12,108 bases of DNA, taken from NCBI GenBank assembly GCA_016550415.1, contig JABXGU010000420.1:1-12108 (forward strand), given 5' to 3'. This stretch comes from an archaeon (GTDB lineage Archaea; Asgardarchaeota; Hermodarchaeia; Hermodarchaeales; Hermodarchaeaceae). A model generated the notes under the pieces. It was not told the DNA's origin and ran no database searches. It saw only the letters and a list, made by a program, of their open reading frames with translations. The position numbers and the translations under genes were made by a program. Below are positions 1 to 7,529 of this stretch, one piece after another. Positions within the stretch are counted from its first letter, which is position 1. Every line of letters starts with the position of its first letter.

Positions 1-1079
1 AGGAGAAATTCGATGAGATGGCGACCTGCAAACTTGCCTAGGTAGAAGGTTCGTTGGCGTCCCACTAGCTCAGGTGGTATAGGCTCATAGGATAGAGAAT
101 GTGCTAGCTGGGCATGAACATGAATACCTGATCCATGGTGAAATGCGTTCTTTCCTACAATTGCCTTTATGGGTGGAATTGGTATTGCAAACTTGCGTTC
201 GACATGTTGAGCTAGTTCAAATAATCGTTCAGTTTTGATTCCGGTATACACATTATAAAGGATTTCAAGGGCCATTACAACTTCTTCAAGGGCGGCGTTG
301 CCAGCTCTTTCACCAAATCCATTCACACATACATGTGGGTAAGTCGCACCTGACTCTATACCTGCAAGAGTGTTAGCTGTGGATAGTCCGAAATCATTGT
401 GGCAATGGATGCCAAAGGCAACTTCTTTCTTTGTTAATTCTTTCATTTTCTGACGAACCTGTTGGATAATATATTGGATGACCTTTGGTTGACAGAAACC
501 TACTGTATCAGCAATGATTATTTTCTCTGCACCTGCATCTACTGCTGCTGCAGACATTTTTGCCACATCTTCGAGATTGCTACGAGTTGCATCCTCAACC
601 ACGTAATCGACCTTAACTCCATGGTCTACTGCATATTGGGTACAAGCTGCTAGTCGTTCCATTGCTTCATCTAGTGTCATCTTCAATTGGTGTTTTAATC
701 GTAATTTACTGCAGGCTATGAATATGGGGATTTCCTCAGCACCTGCTTTAATACATGCTTTCAAATCATCAAGGACAGCTCGTGCCGGTGCAGCTAAAGT
801 TGCATTTTGAAATCCTTCCTTTGATAGACGTTGAATAGTCATCATTTCCTCTTTTGAAACCATGGGGAATCCTGCTGCAATAACTGCAATACCAATTTCA
901 TCCATGAGTTTAGCAATAGTAATCTTCTCATCAATGGTGAGGAGTATTCCAGCTGTTTGTTCACCATCACGGAGAGTCTCATCCCAAATCCAAACTTGTT
1001 TTGGAAGATAAGGGGATTGAAGCGCTTTTTGCCGATTATGATTCACAATTAGACCAGCATCTTCCAGTTCAGTTGTCAT
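1..1079 (-). CDS. Homocitrate/2-isopropylmalate synthase family protein (3' end outside window)
   Basis: This is a DRE-TIM metallolyase that condenses acetyl-CoA with a 2-oxo acid in the cytoplasm. I translated 359 intact codons from the minus strand. Visible motifs are DETLRDGEQT (residues 33-42, catalytic Arg and metal Asp), AGFPMVS (69-75), DTVGF (191-195), HCHND (225-229, metal-binding His pair), NGFGERAGNAALEEVV (253-268) and SGIHVHA (317-323). The segment near YEPIPPELVGRQ (331-342) resembles homocitrate synthase/NifV/AksA-type proteins more than bacterial LeuA, but the substrate cannot be assigned. The ATG at 1079 is chosen because GGAGG lies about 10 nt upstream (1090-1094) and an in-frame stop lies at 1110-1112. 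The C-terminus is missing, so it is unknown whether a LeuA-type regulatory domain follows. The gene is divergent from the ACD-like gene at 1224. Confidence 0.9.
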   Translation of the reverse strand, partial: MTTELEDAGLIVNHNRQKALQSPYLPKQVWIWDETLRDGEQTAGILLTIDEKITIAKLMDEIGIAVIAAGFPMVSKEEMMTIQRLSKEGFQNATLAAPARAVLDDLKACIKAGAEEIPIFIACSKLRLKHQLKMTLDEAMERLAACTQYAVDHGVKVDYVVEDATRSNLEDVAKMSAAAVDAGAEKIIIADTVGFCQPKVIQYIIQQVRQKMKELTKKEVAFGIHCHNDFGLSTANTLAGIESGATYPHVCVNGFGERAGNAALEEVVMALEILYNVYTGIKTERLFELAQHVERKFAIPIPPIKAIVGKNAFHHGSGIHVHAQLAHSLSYEPIPPELVGRQRTFYLGKFAGRHLIEFL

Positions 1080-1223
1080 TACTTTGGAGCCTCCATGAAC
1101 AATCTTCTTTCAAGACTCCATACCCACATCCTAAAGAGTTTCTGCTATTTGCGAATATTCTTAAAGATGTATCAGTAAATGCGGAAAACGAATGTGGGTG
1201 TTTATCACCGATTGGTGTGTCGA
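1080..1223. promoter_or_regulatory. Divergent intergenic region with candidate promoters
   Basis: This 144-bp gap separates two divergent genes, so it must hold promoters for both. On the plus strand an AT-rich CTTAAAGAT (1160-1168) is a possible TATA element, placing transcription start near 1190. On the minus strand CGCAAATAG near 1144-1152 could serve the leftward gene. Both are weak matches. The GGAGG Shine-Dalgarno of the leftward gene (1090-1094, minus) and the GGTG of the rightward gene (1214-1217) lie at its edges. No RNA gene is seen. Confidence 0.35.
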
Positions 1224-2615
1224 ATGGGTTCCAAAGATGTACCTCCTCAGCTAGCAAGTCTCTTCACCCCTAAATCCATAGTTCTTATTGGAGCTAGTGG
1301 AAATCCTCGTGCAGTGGGTTTCACCATAGCTCGTTCCCTCATTCGCAATTTTTCAGGTCCCGTGCACTATGTCAGTGCAACAGAAGCTAAGGTACTTGGT
1401 TCAGGAACATACGCCTCCATTGAAAATGTCCCTACAGGAAGACATCTGTGGATCATTTCCACACTAACTAAGGATTTTCCAGAAATCCTTCAACTAATCA
1501 GAAAGCGTCGACCTTCTGGTGTACTTCTGTTGATGGAGATTCCTAAATCACTTCTATCTGAAGCCGCAAAAGAAATCTCTTATTTTTCCTGTCCAGTAAT
1601 TGGACCAAGAAGCGCTGGCTACTATGACTCAACTGCAATCACTGATACAATTATACTTCCATCGGAGATGCTGTCCCGTCCACCGTCAGGTGCTGTAGGA
1701 GTCATCACTGATAATCGTGATGTTGCTTTCGGATTAATTGAACATTTAAGCAAATATCGTTGTGGAATATCTCGTTTCATTGACTTGGGAGATTCTTTCG
1801 GTACTAACGAAACTGAAACCTTGTCTTTTCTTGCAAACGACCCTGCAACCCAAGTAATACTCCTTGGTTGTGGTCAAGTCGCTCATAAAAACAATTTCAA
1901 GGCTGCATTAGGGCAAGCTCAGCGTAACCAAAAACCCATCATAGTGCCTCTTTTCGGACAAGAAATCATTAATGAACTTGGCCTACACCGCCGCTCATCA
2001 ACAAGTATAACAGAACTCACCGATGAGTTAGCAGCCAACCAGCAAATCATTCCAACTACCTCTTGGGGTCGCGCTGTGGATCTGGCAAAGCTTCTTCAAT
2101 GGCAACCTCTCCCGAAGGGACCTGGTGTTGTAGTCGTATCCAATTTCGGACCCTATTGTGTAAATGCCGCAAACAGTCTTCATTCCTCAAAACTGAATCT
2201 AGTTTCATTTGAAACCAAAATCATTCAAGAACTCAACAAGTCACTTCCACCTTATTGTCGCGCAGCTAACCCAATCTGTCTCTACACGAATGCTGATGAG
2301 GTCCGGATGGATACAGCTCTTAGCATAATATTTGAAGATCCCTCCACTCATATACTCATGCTAAGCCTACTTCCCAACTCTCCCTACATCGATCCTGACT
2401 ATCTCAGCGTAATGCTCCGTCAACGCCTTGCTAGGACAAAAACTCCCAAAACTATCATCGGTATCATCCCTGCTGTTGAAACTGATAACCTTCTCATCAA
2501 ATGCTTAGAACAACTTCAAATCCCTGTATACTCAAATCCACACCGCGCTGTGAGCACCCTCGAAACAGCGTATAATTACGCATCTGCTCAAAAATCAGAA
2601 AAAAGGAGCGATTGA
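1224..2615 (+). CDS. Degenerate ADP-forming acyl-CoA synthetase alpha-like protein
   Basis: A 463-residue protein with the architecture of the acetyl-CoA synthetase (ADP-forming) alpha chain: a CoA-binding Rossmann domain (LFTPKSIVLIGASGNP, 13-28; IGPRSAGYYD, 126-135) followed by two succinyl-CoA-ligase-like flavodoxin domains. Compared with the intact paralogue at 2947, the key sites are lost. SQSGA is replaced by TDNRD (162-166). The SHTGAL motif carrying the phosphorylated His has no counterpart in the region near 240-265. GGAG is replaced by NFGP (307-310), and NPIDL by NPICL (349-353). The reading frame is intact and the fold-defining segments are kept, so this looks like a non-catalytic or repurposed paralogue, not a decaying gene. 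The ATG at 1224 is preferred because GGTG (1214-1217) lies 6 nt upstream; an in-frame ATG at 1179 has no such site and adds 15 residues atypical of the family. The next gene starts 4 nt after its stop. Confidence 0.85.
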   Translation: MGSKDVPPQLASLFTPKSIVLIGASGNPRAVGFTIARSLIRNFSGPVHYVSATEAKVLGSGTYASIENVPTGRHLWIISTLTKDFPEILQLIRKRRPSGVLLLMEIPKSLLSEAAKEISYFSCPVIGPRSAGYYDSTAITDTIILPSEMLSRPPSGAVGVITDNRDVAFGLIEHLSKYRCGISRFIDLGDSFGTNETETLSFLANDPATQVILLGCGQVAHKNNFKAALGQAQRNQKPIIVPLFGQEIINELGLHRRSSTSITELTDELAANQQIIPTTSWGRAVDLAKLLQWQPLPKGPGVVVVSNFGPYCVNAANSLHSSKLNLVSFETKIIQELNKSLPPYCRAANPICLYTNADEVRMDTALSIIFEDPSTHILMLSLLPNSPYIDPDYLSVMLRQRLARTKTPKTIIGIIPAVETDNLLIKCLEQLQIPVYSNPHRAVSTLETAYNYASAQKSEKRSD

Positions 2616-2619
2616 AAAA

Positions 2620-2880
2620 ATGCTCTATAAAGCCTATGTACTCGTCAAAGTTATTCCCCATCAAGAAGATAAAATCATACGTGAACTCTCAAAGGTTCCC
2701 GCCATTGTGGAGGTTCATAAGCTCTTTGGCCAATTCGACATCATTGCTGAAGTCGAGCGTAAGGGTATGCGTGAACTCATGAAAAGCATCTCTCAAATCC
2801 GTGGCATCAAAGGTGTCCTGGATACTGTCACCAACCTTGTTGCTGACTTTGAAATGGATGTCCATGGCGGTCCAATTTGA
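2620..2880 (+). CDS. Stand-alone Lrp/AsnC effector-binding (RAM) domain protein
   Basis: An 86-residue protein that is a single RAM (AsnC_trans_reg) domain: a beta-alpha-beta-beta-alpha-beta fold with the typical LFGQFDIIAEVE segment (35-46) and TVTNLVADFE near the end. It has no helix-turn-helix, so it should not bind DNA alone. Such one-domain proteins usually assemble as dimers or octamers that bind amino acids or similar small ligands between subunits, and some modulate full-length Lrp proteins or enzymes. GGAG at 2605-2608, inside the end of the upstream gene, is its likely ribosome binding site. The 4-nt gap to the ACD-like gene and the 66-nt gap to the intact ACD alpha gene suggest co-transcription, and hence a ligand-sensing role in acyl-CoA/2-oxo acid metabolism. 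That role is inferred. Confidence 0.85.
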   Translation: MLYKAYVLVKVIPHQEDKIIRELSKVPAIVEVHKLFGQFDIIAEVERKGMRELMKSISQIRGIKGVLDTVTNLVADFEMDVHGGPI

Positions 2881-2946
2881 CCTCCACACAACCAATAACT
2901 GCTGGACTCCATAACTGGTCCGGAGGTCGATTGAGGGAGCCCTGTC
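2881..2946 (+). other. Short intergenic spacer with inverted repeat before ACD alpha
   Basis: GACCTCC (2879-2885, overlapping the stop of the upstream gene) can pair with GGAGGTC (2922-2928). Inside it, GGAC (2904-2907) can pair with GTCC (2918-2921). The real Shine-Dalgarno for the next gene is probably GGGAG (2935-2939), 7 nt before its ATG. The 7-bp stem has a long loop and may be fortuitous. Confidence 0.3.
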
Positions 2947-4353
2947 ATGCCATCAGATCTTGAGTTCTTCTTCAACCCCACAAGCGTTGCCGTAGTAGGC
3001 GCCTCAGAGAAGAAGGCAAGTGTAGGGGGAGTTATTTTCAGGAACTTCCTGAAGCCCTCCTATAGAGGCGTAGCCTATCCAGTGAACCCTAGGGTCACTG
3101 ATGTTTTAGGAATCAAATGCTTCGATCGTATCACATCCATTCCAAACCCTGTAGAACTTGCCATTCTAGCCATCCCTGCAGGAATTGTACCCAAAGTTAT
3201 GCTTGACTGTGAAGCTAAGGGCGTGAAAGCAGTCATTATCATTAGTGGGGGCTTTAAGGAGACAGGTTCTGAAGGCGCAGATCTAGAAAATCAAGTCATA
3301 GAGATTGCTAAACGTGCTAGCATACGTGTCATAGGACCTAACTGTGTAGGAATCTATGATACAAACACAGGAGTTGATACAACCTTTCTACCTGCTTCAA
3401 GAATGGGTCGACCAGAAAAGGGGTACATCAGCTTCATTAGTCAAAGTGGTGCTTTTGCAGCAGCAATTTTAGATTGGACAGAAATGGCTGGACTAGGTGT
3501 AAGCCGTGTCATTAGCTTTGGTAACAAATGTGATGTAAACGAAATCGATCTCATCAAATACCTAGGTAAGGATCCAGAAACACATGTCATTGTCGAATAT
3601 CTGGAAGGTCTTACTCCCAGTACAGGTGGAAACTATCTGCAAACTGCAAAAACTGTTACTAGGAAGAAACCAATTATTGTAGTAAAGTCAGGACGTTCTG
3701 TTCGTGGTTCTGCTGCCGCTGCAAGTCATACTGGTGCCCTAGCTGGTGATGCTCGTCTTTATGATTATGCTTTTCGTCAAGTAGGAATTTTAGTTGCAAG
3801 AGACTTTGAAGATGCATTTGATATGGCTAAGACTTTAGCAGCTCAGCCTCCAGCAGCTGGAAATCGTATTCTCATTGTAACAGATGCTGGAGGAGCAGGC
3901 GTGATGACAGTGGACGCTTGTGCGGCACTGGGATTGGAGGTTCCAGAGCCACCAGATAAACTTAGAAATGAGTTGGCTCGTCATTTTCCCAGTTATTGTA
4001 GCGTTCATAATCCCATTGATTTAACCGGGGATACAGATGCTGAAAGATATCAGACCGCACTCGAACTCTCTTTTGAAACACCACACTATGATGCAGCAAT
4101 TGTAATTGTGATGTTACAGATTCCATTATTGAATCTCGATATTGTTGACCGGTTATCCTCTATTGCTAGAACTTACAAGAAGCCAATAGTTGCTTGTACT
4201 GCTGGTGGACGATTCACACTCAAAGGAGCTCGCCTTTTAGAAGAAGCTGGGATTCCTGCAGTTCCCTCTCCTAGACGGGCAGCCCGTGCTATTTGGTCTC
4301 TAGTTGAATATGGTCGGCAGCTCAACCAAAGTAAAGCCAAAGAAATCAGGTAA
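2947..4353 (+). CDS. Acyl/acetyl-CoA synthetase (ADP-forming), alpha subunit
   Basis: The enzyme interconverts acyl-CoA + ADP + Pi and carboxylate + ATP + CoA, conserving energy in archaeal amino-acid, peptide and sugar catabolism. The 468 residues match the alpha chain length. Domains in order are a CoA-binding Rossmann fold (FFNPTSVAVVGAS, 8-20; IGPNCVGIYD, 129-138), a ligase-CoA domain with SQSGAFAAA (165-173) and the phosphorylated-His motif AASHTGALAG (258-267, His261), and a C-terminal domain with TDAGGAG (312-318) and HNPIDLTGD (354-362). All catalytic motifs are present. The ATP-grasp beta chain is neither fused nor in the window, so it must be encoded elsewhere. GGGAG at 2935-2939 supports the start. 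Substrate range (acetate, branched-chain, aryl or other acids) cannot be read from sequence. A hairpin and U-tract follow the stop. Confidence 0.93.
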   Translation: MPSDLEFFFNPTSVAVVGASEKKASVGGVIFRNFLKPSYRGVAYPVNPRVTDVLGIKCFDRITSIPNPVELAILAIPAGIVPKVMLDCEAKGVKAVIIISGGFKETGSEGADLENQVIEIAKRASIRVIGPNCVGIYDTNTGVDTTFLPASRMGRPEKGYISFISQSGAFAAAILDWTEMAGLGVSRVISFGNKCDVNEIDLIKYLGKDPETHVIVEYLEGLTPSTGGNYLQTAKTVTRKKPIIVVKSGRSVRGSAAAASHTGALAGDARLYDYAFRQVGILVARDFEDAFDMAKTLAAQPPAAGNRILIVTDAGGAGVMTVDACAALGLEVPEPPDKLRNELARHFPSYCSVHNPIDLTGDTDAERYQTALELSFETPHYDAAIVIVMLQIPLLNLDIVDRLSSIARTYKKPIVACTAGGRFTLKGARLLEEAGIPAVPSPRRAARAIWSLVEYGRQLNQSKAKEIR

Positions 4354-4360
4354 TGCCATT

Positions 4361-4388
4361 ATTGCTTTTGGTCGAAGCAATTGTTTTT
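4361..4388 (+). terminator. Hairpin plus U-tract after ACD alpha
   Basis: ATTGCTT (4361-4367) and AAGCAAT (4375-4381) form a perfect 7-bp stem with a 7-nt loop. T-rich sequence with five consecutive T (4384-4388) follows almost immediately. Archaeal termination depends mainly on the U-tract. The element is placed right after the ACD alpha stop (4353) and ahead of a TATA-like box. Confidence 0.5.
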
Positions 4389-4440
4389 AATCAATATATT
4401 AGTACGGTGTGTTCACTGTTTTCGAAATTAAGCTGAGGTG
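4389..4440 (+). promoter_or_regulatory. Candidate TATA box and Shine-Dalgarno of the thiolase gene
   Basis: AATATATTA (4393-4401) is a good archaeal TATA-like element; initiation would fall near 4420-4425. GAGGTG at 4435-4440 is a strong ribosome binding site 7 nt before a GTG at 4448. This decides the thiolase start over an upstream in-frame GTG at 4409, which would place the GAGGTG inside the coding region. Confidence 0.5.
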
Positions 4441-4447
4441 CAATTTA

Positions 4448-5608
4448 GTGATTGGTGTGAGCATCGTTGGCGCTGGACAGACGAAGTTTGGTCGACATAC
4501 AGAGTACGATTTACGTGAACTTTTTACAATAGCAGCAACTGAGGCAATTGAGGAGGCTGGTATAACTCCCAAAGATGTGCAAGCTGCATTCATAGGGAAT
4601 CTTTCTGCTGACAACTTCAATAGGCAATGTCATGTTGCCCCACTGATGGTGGACTTTGCAGGAATGAAAGGCATTCCTGCCACAAAATGTGAAGCAGCCT
4701 GTGCCTCTTCAGCTACTGCTCTCCGCGCAGCAATATTAGCCCTAGAATCTGGTCAATATGATGTGGTCATGGCTGCAGGTGTTGAAAAAATGACAGACTT
4801 GTCCACACCTCAAGTCATTGAGACCTTGGCGATGGCAGCAGATCAAACCTTCGAAGCACACCCGGGAATAACCTTTCCTGGTATCTTTGCCATTTTCGCT
4901 GTTGCTCACATGGCCAAATATGGAACTACTAGAGAACAACTTGCTGCAGTAGCAGTGAAGAATCATGCTAATGCTGTACATAATCCCCTTGCTCAATACC
5001 AGAAGGCAATTACAATGGAGCAAGCTCTCTCCTCCCGAATGGTTGCCTGGCCTCTTGGTCTATTCGACTGCTCCCCAATAACTGATGGTGCTGCAGCTGT
5101 CATTCTTGTTCGCAACAAAGCTGCAAGAAAATATTCCGACACACCAGTCAAAATCATTGCTTCTACACAAGCTTCAGACACAATGAATCTCTGTGATCGA
5201 GAGGACCTAACCAGTCTCTCTGCTGCCCGATTAGCAGCTCAAGATGCCTATAAACAAGCAAAATTGAAGCCAAAAGACATTGATTTTGCGGAAGTCCATG
5301 ACTGTTTTACTATTGCAGAAATTATCGCAACAGAAGATCTTGGCTTCTTCAAACCTGGTCAAGGAGGTTCTGCTGTTGCTGAGGGGCGCACTCAAATCGA
5401 TGCTGAAAAAACAATCAACACAAGTGGAGGACTCAAAGCCAAGGGACATCCAGTCGGTGCCACTGGTGTTGCCCAAATTATAGAACTTTATCATCAACTC
5501 CTTGGAGATGCAGGAAAGCGACAAGTATCCAAGGCTAATATTGGCTTGGCACATAATGTTGGTGGCACTGGGGCAACATGTTGTGTCCATATTGCTAAGA
5601 GGTGGTAA
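4448..5608 (+). CDS. Archaeal thiolase (acetyl-CoA C-acyltransferase, SCP2-thiolase-like)
   Basis: A 386-residue thiolase with a GTG start, condensing or cleaving acyl-CoAs (acetoacetyl-CoA formation or 3-oxoacyl-CoA thiolysis). It begins with VSIVGAGQTKFG, the usual N-terminus of archaeal thiolases. The nucleophilic Cys is in EAACASS (Cys85). The two catalytic His are in EVHDCF (His284) and GHPVGATG (His334), and the C-terminal Cys lies in NVGGTGATCC (378-379). In methanogens and relatives such thiolases form a complex with HMG-CoA synthase held together by a DUF35 protein. Here the DUF35 gene follows directly, but no HMG-CoA synthase gene is in the window. The neighbouring ACD alpha suggests acyl-CoA catabolism, such as beta-oxidation of fatty or amino acid carbon, as an alternative to mevalonate synthesis. 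Confidence 0.92.
   Translation: MIGVSIVGAGQTKFGRHTEYDLRELFTIAATEAIEEAGITPKDVQAAFIGNLSADNFNRQCHVAPLMVDFAGMKGIPATKCEAACASSATALRAAILALESGQYDVVMAAGVEKMTDLSTPQVIETLAMAADQTFEAHPGITFPGIFAIFAVAHMAKYGTTREQLAAVAVKNHANAVHNPLAQYQKAITMEQALSSRMVAWPLGLFDCSPITDGAAAVILVRNKAARKYSDTPVKIIASTQASDTMNLCDREDLTSLSAARLAAQDAYKQAKLKPKDIDFAEVHDCFTIAEIIATEDLGFFKPGQGGSAVAEGRTQIDAEKTINTSGGLKAKGHPVGATGVAQIIELYHQLLGDAGKRQVSKANIGLAHNVGGTGATCCVHIAKRW
5599..5604 (+). promoter_or_regulatory. Shine-Dalgarno of the DUF35 gene, inside the thiolase gene
   Basis: GAGGTG overlaps the last codons of the thiolase gene and lies 6 nt before GTG 5611. This favours the 5611 start over the in-frame GTG at 5602 and ATG at 5620, and indicates translational coupling. 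Confidence 0.65.
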
Positions 5609-5610
5609 AT

Positions 5611-6024
5611 GTGAAATTAATGTCTTCAGAGACAACAATCAAAAACTATCAAGCATTACTTAATGAACGAAAACTGTGTGCAGCAAAATGCACCAAGTGC
5701 CAACTACTAATGCTTCCTCCCCGGATGCTGTGTCCCAATTGCCTAAATAAGAAAACCGTATGGAATGAATTGAACGGTCACGGCACTCTCAAATCATTTA
5801 CAGTAATTCATATAGCTGGCACATCATATTCAGAAGATGTACCCTATATTGTAGCTGTTGTGGAACTCAAAGAAGGACCTGCTGTTACTTCTCGCCTAGT
5901 AGGTGTAGATCCACTGAAACCTGAAGAAATTCAAGTTGGAGATGCTGTAGTCGCTGACTTCGAAGAAGTTCTTGGGAAAGCACCAGACCAGCGGCAAATG
6001 CGTCTTATCTTTCGTCCTGCCTAA
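5611..6024 (+). CDS. DUF35 zinc-ribbon/OB-fold protein, thiolase partner
   Basis: A 137-residue protein with the two-part DUF35 architecture. An N-terminal helix leads into a rubredoxin-like zinc ribbon with CxxC pairs at Cys27/Cys30 and Cys41/Cys44. An OB-fold domain follows, containing the typical GTLKSFTVIHIAG and PYIVAVVELKEGP segments. In the characterised archaeal thiolase/HMG-CoA synthase complex this family bridges the two enzymes and helps form a shared CoA-binding site. In other settings it pairs with thiolases of lipid or steroid breakdown. The gene starts 2 nt after the thiolase stop, so the two are surely co-expressed. It ends 28 nt from the convergent M20 gene. Confidence 0.9.
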   Translation: MKLMSSETTIKNYQALLNERKLCAAKCTKCQLLMLPPRMLCPNCLNKKTVWNELNGHGTLKSFTVIHIAGTSYSEDVPYIVAVVELKEGPAVTSRLVGVDPLKPEEIQVGDAVVADFEEVLGKAPDQRQMRLIFRPA

Positions 6025-6052
6025 CAATCTGTTTTAAAATCCTTCAGTCCAG
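6025..6052. terminator. Convergent gap with short bidirectional T-tract
   Basis: The 28-bp gap between two convergent genes contains TTTTAAAA (6032-6039), giving a four-residue U-tract on each strand, with no clear hairpin. This is at best a weak termination site for both transcripts. Confidence 0.3.
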
Positions 6053-7393
6053 CTATTCTGTTTGAATACTAAGGAAGCGCATGGTGGTTACAGCATAAAC
6101 CTTTGCTACCTTGACTATGTCTTCAATGGCAATGCATTCATCTGCTGAGTGAGCACTGGTCGTGTTTCCTGGACCATAAACTGTAGTGGAGGTAAGTCCT
6201 GCAGCACGAAGTAGTCTTCCATCTGTTGCAGCTGGAAACATAAAGTAAATAGTAGGTCCAACTATCTCCTTTGATGCAGAGAAAAGTGTAGTAACGAGTG
6301 GGTCTTTCTCATAATTGGGAATTGATGTACTTTCAGAGGCGTTAATCAATTTGACCTCAACTGCATTTTCAAAGCCTAGCTCCTTAGCGAGTTTTTTCAG
6401 CGCATCTATGATTTCTTGAGGATTTTGACCTGGAAGAATTCGAAAATCTAACTGTGCTTCACATCTGTCTGGGACAATGTTTGCAGCGATTCCTCCTGAA
6501 ATAGTGCCCACGTTAAGTGTGGCTTTAGTTAAGGCTTCGACTGCCGCATTAAGTAAGTTAGGTGTTCCACTGTCACGAAACATTGGTTCCAGAGTGGATG
6601 GTTCAACACCCATAGCTGCAGCAATCTGTTGAACCAAGGCATCCCGCTCAATGGGTGGTTTCACAGTTGGAGGACCTTGCTCCAATAATTTAGATAAAAA
6701 CTGAAACATAATGATAATCGCATTTTTTCCCATTAGCGGCACACTACCATGCGCCTTTTCTCCCTTTGTAGTAACCTTTACCCAAACGACGCCCTTTTCG
6801 CCAATACTCAGTGCCTGTCCCAATGGATGTGCTCCAGTTGGTTCACCGACAATACAAGCATCTGCACGAATTTTCTCCCAAATGTTATCAATACACCAGC
6901 CGGTTCCTAATTCACCTTGTTTTTCCTCGTCACCAACCACATTCAGAATTACATCACCTTTGAGAGGAAGGTTAAGATTACGAAGTGCACACAATGCTAT
7001 TGTCATAGCAGCTACTCCTCCTTTCATGTCTAATGCCCCGCGTCCATAGATGTGTCCTTCTCTGATTTCTGCACTGAAGGGGTCCACAGACCAATCGTCA
7101 AGACTACCTGGTGGAACTACATCGCTATGCCCATTGAAGAGAAGTCGTTTCTCTGTCTGTACTCCTTTGATGGTGGCAACAAGATTGTCAATATTTGGGT
7201 GAGAGGTGAAGAATTCAGTTTTAATTTTATATTTTTCAAGGGTCTTGCCAACCCGATGAGCAACCTCAGCTTCTCCTCCAGTTTCACGATCCCAACTTGG
7301 AATACGCACTAAATCTTGACATAAAGTCACAAGAATATCTTTCATATTTTCAATTCGTTTTTTCACACGTTGCTCCCACGAAGATAGCGACAT
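6053..7393 (-). CDS. M20 family metallohydrolase (ArgE/DapE/carboxypeptidase G2-like)
   Basis: A 446-residue zinc-dependent amidohydrolase that cleaves an N-acyl or peptide bond. Metal and catalytic residues are all visible: NGHSDVVPPG (His89, Asp91), GRGALDMKGG (bridging Asp122), GDEEKQG (general base Glu156 and ligand Glu157), VGEPTG (Glu184) and the final ligand His415 in AHSADE. The lid/dimerisation domain contains KAHGS (His215). Length and motifs fit acetylornithine deacetylase, succinyl-diaminopimelate desuccinylase or M20 peptidase, and sequence alone does not separate them. The second ATG (7393) is chosen because AAGGTG (7400-7405) lies 6 nt upstream; an ATG 21 nt further up (7414) has no ribosome binding site. 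The gene is divergent from the CitG-like gene. Confidence 0.9.
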   Translation of the reverse strand: MSLSSWEQRVKKRIENMKDILVTLCQDLVRIPSWDRETGGEAEVAHRVGKTLEKYKIKTEFFTSHPNIDNLVATIKGVQTEKRLLFNGHSDVVPPGSLDDWSVDPFSAEIREGHIYGRGALDMKGGVAAMTIALCALRNLNLPLKGDVILNVVGDEEKQGELGTGWCIDNIWEKIRADACIVGEPTGAHPLGQALSIGEKGVVWVKVTTKGEKAHGSVPLMGKNAIIIMFQFLSKLLEQGPPTVKPPIERDALVQQIAAAMGVEPSTLEPMFRDSGTPNLLNAAVEALTKATLNVGTISGGIAANIVPDRCEAQLDFRILPGQNPQEIIDALKKLAKELGFENAVEVKLINASESTSIPNYEKDPLVTTLFSASKEIVGPTIYFMFPAATDGRLLRAAGLTSTTVYGPGNTTSAHSADECIAIEDIVKVAKVYAVTTMRFLSIQTE

Positions 7394-7405
7394 TGGTAGC
7401 ACCTT

Positions 7406-7529
7406 TGCTTTCATATGGTTCAGGGGTGAAAAAAGATGAGGGTTGCATTATGATATACTACTTTTCCTGTGAGTAATTAAAGATATTATATTCGCTGGGC
7501 AGTAATCACTGTCTATCCTTTAGTGGCGA
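7406..7529. promoter_or_regulatory. Divergent promoter region (M20 leftward, CitG-like rightward)
   Basis: Leftward: on the minus strand AGGAAAAG followed by TAGTATATCA (TATA at 7451-7460) is a good BRE/TATA pair, placing initiation near 7430 and leaving a leader of about 37 nt. Rightward: AATTAAAGATATTATATTC includes TATTATAT (7484-7491), placing initiation near 7515, so the CitG-like mRNA would be nearly leaderless. The two TATA boxes are only about 25 bp apart, so the divergent promoters could compete or share a regulator. Confidence 0.5.

Noticed and set aside
1001..1273. 90-codon plus-strand open frame across the divergent promoter region
   Set aside because: It overlaps the conserved N-terminus of the synthase gene on the other strand and the start of the ACD-like gene, and its product resembles nothing.
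4409..4447. Upstream GTG start for the thiolase
   Set aside because: It has no ribosome binding site and would add 13 atypical residues, while GTG 4448 has GAGGTG 7 nt upstream and gives the family-standard N-terminus.
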